Assembly (NCBI GenBank): GCA_033030425.1
Contig: JAUFSD010000005.1
Coordinates: 62,001 to 126,000 of the forward strand
Length of the DNA: 64,000 nt
Origin: Verpa conica
Lineage: Eukaryota > Ascomycota > Pezizomycetes > Pezizales > Morchellaceae
Reading direction: 5' to 3'
A program made the translations under genes and the position numbers. Numbering within the stretch: the stretch's first letter is position 1; every line of letters begins with the position of its first letter. Positions 59,126 to 64,000 of the stretch are shown piece after piece. The notes under the pieces are model-generated. The model was given only the letters and a program-made list of their open reading frames with translations, searched no databases and had not been told where the DNA came from.

Positions 59126-60642
59126 CTTTGCCGGTATTCAATAGAATCGATAAAACAATCGAGATTTTCCTTTCTTTTTCCTTGTCTAAAGTGCCGTGGT
59201 TCAGATGTCTTTCCTGTGCTAAGAAAGATCAGACGAGTGAGCTGCTGTAAATATAGATGTGAGTATACTGAGCAGGAGAGGATGATGGCAGAGAGAAGGT
59301 ATATATTATGAATTGAGGTGAAGAATAGAGGGAGGATGGGGGGGGGGGAGAGATGACTCCCGAGTGTGATAGAAAAGTGGGCGATGAGGGAAAGGAGAGA
59401 ACGGGTAGGCTAGCCACCTACGTACCTCTACAGGCGTTCCCGAGAATCTTGCTTGCGTGCAGGCTATGTTTACCTACAAACGCACAACGCGGACAAGGCT
59501 TGTTCGATGAGCTTCTGGAACAACGAGAAATTTTTTTTCTCCCTCAAAAAATGATGTTTCAAGGGTGGGCTGGGCTTATTTTGTTGGGCGGTACGGTGAG
59601 CAATGGCCGACGAGTGACGTGACAAGTGGAACAACTAACTTTGATAGACAGAGGAGGTCTTGGATGTCGACAGCTACCCTAGTACGTGACCAGCTGTGCT
59701 TCACCTAGCTTCACGTTACTGCCTTGAGTATGTAGGAAGACTGGCTGCGGCACGTTAAATTTGCACGTAAGGATATTCCTGGGTAGTAGAAGCGGCGGGC
59801 AAGTAGCAGTTGGAGTAGTTTGTATTTCTGCCTTAGGGGGTGGCAAAGATCAAGGACGGTCTGTGGATAGGTTTGGGGGGGTGGGAAATGCTGAATGTGA
59901 ATGCTGAATGTATATGTGAATATTGATGCTAGATGCCAGATGCTGGACGCTGGACAGTGTTCGCTGTTGTCTCTCACTTTACTCCGGCAGAGGAAGGATG
60001 TTCCCTGGAAATGTCGAACGGGAGGCAGAGTTTGTGAACCCCCGCTTCGACGAATCACCGGCAAGCGAGTACAGCAGAGGAGAAAAGCGAGGAAAATCAC
60101 AATCTGCACCAACGAAAAGCGGCAAAAAAGACGCGGTAGGGTACGTGAGGGGGAAATCGACGATCTGGGTCTTGAATTCTGATCTGGTGTGGCTTTTTCT
60201 TTATTGCACTTGATAGCATTCTCCCATTGCGGTAGAGTGGTACCGGCAATAGCCTGCCCTATAAATTACAATTGCATGTACCCTACATGTGCCAGTCTTG
60301 AATGGCCTCGAATCCCTAGATGATGCGTTATCAGCATTCCTGGGGTGGAGTGAGGTGTGAGATTTCAACCTCCCAAGCTCGGCGGTAGATGTGACTGAAA
60401 GTCTCGACGTGTCAGCGGGAGGGGAGGGGGAGTGGGGAGGGAGGGGGAGCTGTTTGTTTTCGTCCCGACAGCTCGGGTCGGGCGCCAGGGTTGAGTGAGC
60501 ACTCGCATGTGTAGAGTATCCAAGGGTCCATAGAGCGGTAGTACGTCACAAGCCAAGGCCCATTCTCGCACTCAACTCACCTCTTTTTTCTAGGTCACCC
60601 TCACCTCCTCACAATCACCACCCCATTCAACAGTTTCCCTTT

Positions 60643-60690
60643 CTATGCTATGCTATGCTATTCTACCCTATCCTATCCTATCCTTAGGCC
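60643..60690. repeat. Pentanucleotide microsatellite (CTATG)n/(CTATC)n
   Basis: Three CTATG units, then interrupted CTATC units. Non-coding, in the divergent promoter region. Confidence 0.7.
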
Positions 60691-61098
60691 GTAGCAATGC
60701 CCCCCAAGGGCGCGTAGGAAAGTACATACTATATGTGCAGTGCCAATCCAGGCCTCTCCTGGGCTTTCGTCCTTTCCCAGGCGCCAATCCCGACGGCCAA
60801 CGTTGCAGTCGAGCGAAAAAAAAGTGCGGAGAAAGGCCGTCGTCGTCCCGTACAGCCAATCAGCCGTAACCACGCACAGCAACCCTGCACTATCCCGGGA
60901 TAGGCCTAGGCCGGGTTCCAGGGTCCGGTTCTTATCGGCACACCACCCTCTGTCTGTGCGCCTGAAGTGCTGCTGCACTGCTGCACTGCTACTGCTGCTC
61001 CGTCATCTGCGTTTAGCATCATCCGAAACTCGAGAAGTGAAAGAAAAAGAAACTAGACAAAGTGCAAGATGAGGGAACTCAGCAAGAAAGAGATACCT

Positions 61099-61106
61099 TG
61101 ACGTCA
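61099..61106 (+). promoter_or_regulatory. CRE-type palindrome TGACGTCA
   Basis: A perfect TGACGTCA, the site bound by ATF/CREB-type bZIP factors, about 370 nt upstream of the DHODH start and next to the CT tract. Function is inferred from the motif alone. Confidence 0.4.
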
Positions 61107-61110
61107 TTAC

Positions 61111-61191
61111 TTCCTATTCTCCCTCTCCCATCTCCCATCCCTCATCTCCCATCCCCCATCCCTCTCCCCTACCCCTCATCTCCAAGCTTTT
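61111..61191 (+). promoter_or_regulatory. CT-rich tract upstream of DHODH
   Basis: About 80 nt almost purely pyrimidine, with CATCTCCC-like units. Such tracts lie just before transcription starts of strongly expressed fungal genes. Confidence 0.5.
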
Positions 61192-61471
61192 GTAAATCTG
61201 ATTCCTGAATTCTCGTGAGAGTAGTCTCTGATAGCACAGTCTGTAAACCAATTATCACTGCTGAATCTCGATGATCAGCTCTCCCTTGCCATCCACTACC
61301 ATCGGTGTGGCACTTGATTTCTGCTCTCCGGGCTTCTCATGTCGCCGTGCACCGGTATCATGTACCTAGATAAACACCCGTTTCCCCGTCTCCACACCTC
61401 AATTCTGCCCTGGTCCCTAGGCATACATATACATATACATACAAATACACACGCACACCAATCTACTCGTG

Positions 61472-62443
61472 ATGCCAATAGTTCCCCGCGTCTCTTTCAG
61501 CCCTCCCCTCTTAAATTCCGCTACCCCCTGGGCAACCTCAGCAGATGACCTAGCCGCCCTGTACCAGTCCCCACACACTGGGGCTGTAACAACGAGAACC
61601 TCCCTCCTCCATGGCTTCCCCGAAAACCCATCGGTACATCAAAAGGTGATATTTCCCACCCCCGGGACAGCCGGCCCATCAACCTCACTAAATACATACG
61701 GCTACTCTCCATTCCCACTAGAGCACTACCTTAATGCTATCGATAACATAGTCAAAGCCTCAAAGGCGCCACAGTCAAAACCCTTCATAATATCTGTCAC
61801 TGGAAGTCCAGATGAAGTGAAGGATGCCATTGTAAAGATCGCGAATTTCGCAAAGGGGGGTTCGTACAATGTACTCGTGGAGATAAACCTATCATGCCCG
61901 AATATAGCTGGCAAGCCTCCTCCGGCTTACAACCTCCCGGAGCTGTTGACCTACCTCTCTCCCATTTCTGGCCTTGAGCTCGCGGTGCCAATACCCATTG
62001 GGCTTAAAACACCGCCATACACTCACGATGGTGAATACAAGGTCCTCCTGGATGCGTTGAAACAGTACCCAGACGTGATATCCTTTATCACAAGCACCAA
62101 CACCCTCGGGTCCTCGCTGCACCTATCCTCGCCGCCATCGCTTGTTGCTACAGGAGGAGCTCGGCGCACGGTTTACCAGCCAACATTGTCATCAGAGGCG
62201 GGGACTGGGATTGGCGGACTCGGGGGTGCGAGTATTCATTGGTTGAGTCTCGGGAATGTTTCGACGATACGGAAGATGTTGAATGCGGAAGAGAGCCTGA
62301 AGGACATTGCCGTGATCGGGGTGGGAGGGGTGAGTGATAGAGATGGATGGGAGAGAATGCTGAGTGTTGGTGCTGTGGCAGTCGGTGTTGGAACTGCGCT
62401 GGGGGATCAAGGAGTGGAGATCTTTGGGAAGATCCTAGAGTGA
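61472..62443 (+). CDS. Dihydroorotate dehydrogenase, class 1A (cytosolic type)
   Basis: Single exon, 323 residues from the ATG at 61472 (a GTG precedes it and is ignored). It starts FSPPLLNSATPWATSADDL, then TGAVTTRTSLLHGFPE, LNTYGYSPFPLEHYL, ISVTGSP, EINLSCPNIAGKPPPAY, IGLKTPPYT, ISFITSTNTLGSSL, GTGIGGLGGASIHWLSLGNV and AVIGVGGVSDRDGWERMLSVGAVAVGVGTALG. These are FMN- and orotate-binding blocks of the DHODH superfamily, and the short soluble form without mitochondrial targeting or membrane helix points to class 1A. It oxidises dihydroorotate to orotate in pyrimidine synthesis, in class 1A with fumarate as acceptor. Whether it is the only DHODH of this fungus cannot be told here. Confidence 0.9.
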   Translation: MPIVPRVSFSPPLLNSATPWATSADDLAALYQSPHTGAVTTRTSLLHGFPENPSVHQKVIFPTPGTAGPSTSLNTYGYSPFPLEHYLNAIDNIVKASKAPQSKPFIISVTGSPDEVKDAIVKIANFAKGGSYNVLVEINLSCPNIAGKPPPAYNLPELLTYLSPISGLELAVPIPIGLKTPPYTHDGEYKVLLDALKQYPDVISFITSTNTLGSSLHLSSPPSLVATGGARRTVYQPTLSSEAGTGIGGLGGASIHWLSLGNVSTIRKMLNAEESLKDIAVIGVGGVSDRDGWERMLSVGAVAVGVGTALGDQGVEIFGKILE

Positions 62444-63114
62444 GTATGACAGCCCTGGAGATGTTGGAGGTATATCTTGAGATTTTCCCTTAGTATATAT
62501 ATAGCCCCCTACCCTCTTATTTACTTTTTATTCTGTCCTATAAATATACACGCAATATGGATTTTAATACGTATTCCCAGTCACCCATGGGAAATTATAT
62601 TCATGAAATATCACTCGACTAAAATTCTCAGTTCTCATGGCCCCATGAATGGATGAATTAATCACAAGTGCATCTCATGACCCCATATTAGCAAAGTCAA
62701 TCATGTATACATCATATATATTATCTTGGTAGTTATCTGTACCTTTATAGAGGCCTAATTTCCAATGCATTTCCCCACACAACCAGACCGTAAGTCATTT
62801 CACATTCAATATATCATGACGATGTTGTCACAACTGCATACCTAAGAGTCTAAAACTCCCTTACGCAACTCCTCCCCCACTATACAATACTAGTACTCAA
62901 AGAACTCAAACCCCAATGGAATCATAGGAAATTCGTGCCTATAGCAATATAACGATGGGGGCAGTATTATATCTTTATAAAGCGACTCTAATATTCTTAG
63001 AGGAAGGAGAACACCAGTAAAACGTATCATATGGCTTTAAGAATTCTCAGATACCCATCTTATCCCTACAAATCAGCACTCTAATAGCTCATCACTACTT
63101 CCAAATCCCATAGC

Positions 63115-63160
63115 CGAGTGATATACCATGACTATATTTACAATCATAATTTATCACTCG
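63115..63160. repeat. 46-bp inverted repeat built from the dispersed motif
   Basis: CGAGTGATA at 63115-63123 and its complement TATCACTCG at 63152-63160 face each other; the pairing extends to ATGA/TCAT inside. This is the only place where two copies of the dispersed motif form a compact palindromic unit. Confidence 0.65.
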
Positions 63161-63686
63161 CACATAATATAGCGATCTTATAGAGCGCACTAAAGATAGC
63201 AAGGCGATTACTCCTAAAATTAAGAACTAATATTATCGATATAATCAGAGCATCTTATAGGGCTCAAAACCTAAAAAAACCCTAACCTAAATCAGATAAT
63301 TCATTACGATTACGCTAACCTTGCTGGCCCCCACTTCTATCCTTGCACTGTCGAGTGATATTATATGTTCTAAATATTAAGTAAGGGCTTAAGTTTCTAG
63401 CAAAAGATAGCATCTAATTTAGCGCAAGCTATGTTCTTACGGGGATACTTCTACGAAAGAACTGAATGACTCTAAATGATGCCGACTCTGTGTCTCCTCG
63501 CCCTTGTGTTCCCCGTTCCTATATTTAGTCTCCTCAAGAATCCTCTCGGGGAATCCTACTGCAAGTCAGATAATTCTAGCCATCATAAGAACTTTAGAAA
63601 ATCATCTATTCGTAGCCGGCCCCGATAGCTCAATGCCTCCAATTGACTCGACTTCGGTCGAGTTTGTAACTACATGTATATGTTCT

Positions 63687-63733
63687 GGCCCGTTGGGGGA
63701 CGTGCCCGTTGGGGGGACGTCCCCTCAACGGGC
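63687..63733. repeat. GC-rich direct repeat plus 30-bp palindrome
   Basis: A 30-bp near-perfect palindrome at 63704-63733 (one mismatched pair; centre GGACGTCC) is preceded by a direct copy of its left arm at 63687-63703. It is strongly GC-rich against AT-rich flanks, as for the end of a mobile element or a protein-binding palindrome. Confidence 0.65.
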
Positions 63734-64000
63734 AATCTGTTAGGTGCCCTACCCATTGGAGGGACACCCATGGGCGGGCCAACAAAGTATAGCCTAATTA
63801 ATACAGGGATACTCAAAAGAATAAGAATAATAGCTAGAAAATATAAATCTATCTTGAAATATATTTGTGATTTTTTTGGATTTTATTCTATGCTTTATTA
63901 AACTTGTAGGAGGCTGGAAGCTTTGTTCTGAGTGTTTTTTTGTAGCCAGGGTTTTTTTTATGTTGTTACCCGTGCAAGGGACGTAGGTTGGCCCATATAG

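Larger units (their letters stand above)
59126..61471. other. Intergenic between divergent SDR and DHODH genes
   Basis: Several overlapping ORFs of 60-110 codons have no motifs. It holds a pentanucleotide repeat at about 60643-60690 and promoter elements of the DHODH gene near its right end. Confidence 0.5.
62444..64000. other. AT-rich intergenic end with inverted repeats
   Basis: No supported gene. It has four copies of the dispersed CGAGTGATA motif (62608-62617 reverse, 63115, 63152-63160 reverse and 63352) and a GC-rich palindrome at 63704-63733 within otherwise AT-rich DNA. Confidence 0.55.

Noticed and set aside
59901..61072. Overlapping ORFs of 74-133 codons on both strands
   Set aside because: Contradictory frames, no family features, within a divergent promoter region.
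1..64000. tRNA, rRNA and CRISPR arrays
   Set aside because: I found no convincing cloverleaf with a GGTTCGA-type T-loop, no rRNA blocks, and no regularly spaced identical repeats.

Overview
The window reads as a piece of a filamentous ascomycete (Pezizomycotina-type) genome. Genes carry many short introns (about 41-200 nt) with recognisable CTAAC/CTGAT-like branch sites. The content is typical of such fungi: a HET-domain protein, a TPR-CHAT protein, a fungal Hsp70-like ATPase, a RecQ-like helicase, PHO88/SND3, and secreted proteins with CBM1, CBM18-CE4 and GH27 domains. Genes are separated by long AT-rich stretches without convincing coding sequence. I cannot name the genus. Exon models were built by hand from splice sites, reading-frame phase and family resemblance, without RNA data; starts on GTG or TTG codons were replaced by real exon joins or ATGs.

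Layout. 1-2288: 3' part of a HET-domain gene that runs off the left edge. 4940-6443: multi-pass membrane protein. 8062-12030: single-exon TPR-CHAT protein with an apparently complete His/Cys dyad. 13143-13295: 50-residue Cys-rich protein with a clear promoter. 14491-15468 (-): secreted CBM1 protein. 17772-21160: 14-exon RecQ-like helicase. 22026-22767 (-): PHO88/SND3. 23229-25688 (-): Hsp70-like ATPase. 27491-29384: coiled-coil protein with an octapeptide-repeat tail. 33440-35131: GH27 alpha-galactosidase. 37631-39107 (-): CBM18-CE4 chitin deacetylase. 44722-47078 (-): membrane-anchored aspartic-protease-like protein without catalytic Asp motifs. 48964-51698 (-): 823-residue Cys-rich protein of unknown function, divergent from a Myb-like protein at 52929-53912. 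55091-55351 (-): small Gly-rich, probably GPI-anchored protein. 56698-59125 (-): a short-chain dehydrogenase fused to a long N-terminal extension. 61472-62443: class 1A dihydroorotate dehydrogenase.

How they may work together. The first 25 kb collects families linked to non-self recognition and regulated cell death (HET, TPR-CHAT) with a helicase, an Hsp70-like ATPase and two unknown small or membrane proteins; I treat this as a candidate accessory defence region, which is inference. From 33 to 48 kb lie secreted or surface proteins acting on galactosides, chitin and the cell surface. The right end is housekeeping (pyrimidine synthesis) plus the unusual SDR fusion. Intergenic DNA holds a TIR-bounded MITE-like element, a degenerate direct-repeat pair, a 30-bp palindrome, and a dispersed motif (CGAGTGATA) found ten times, always outside the genes.
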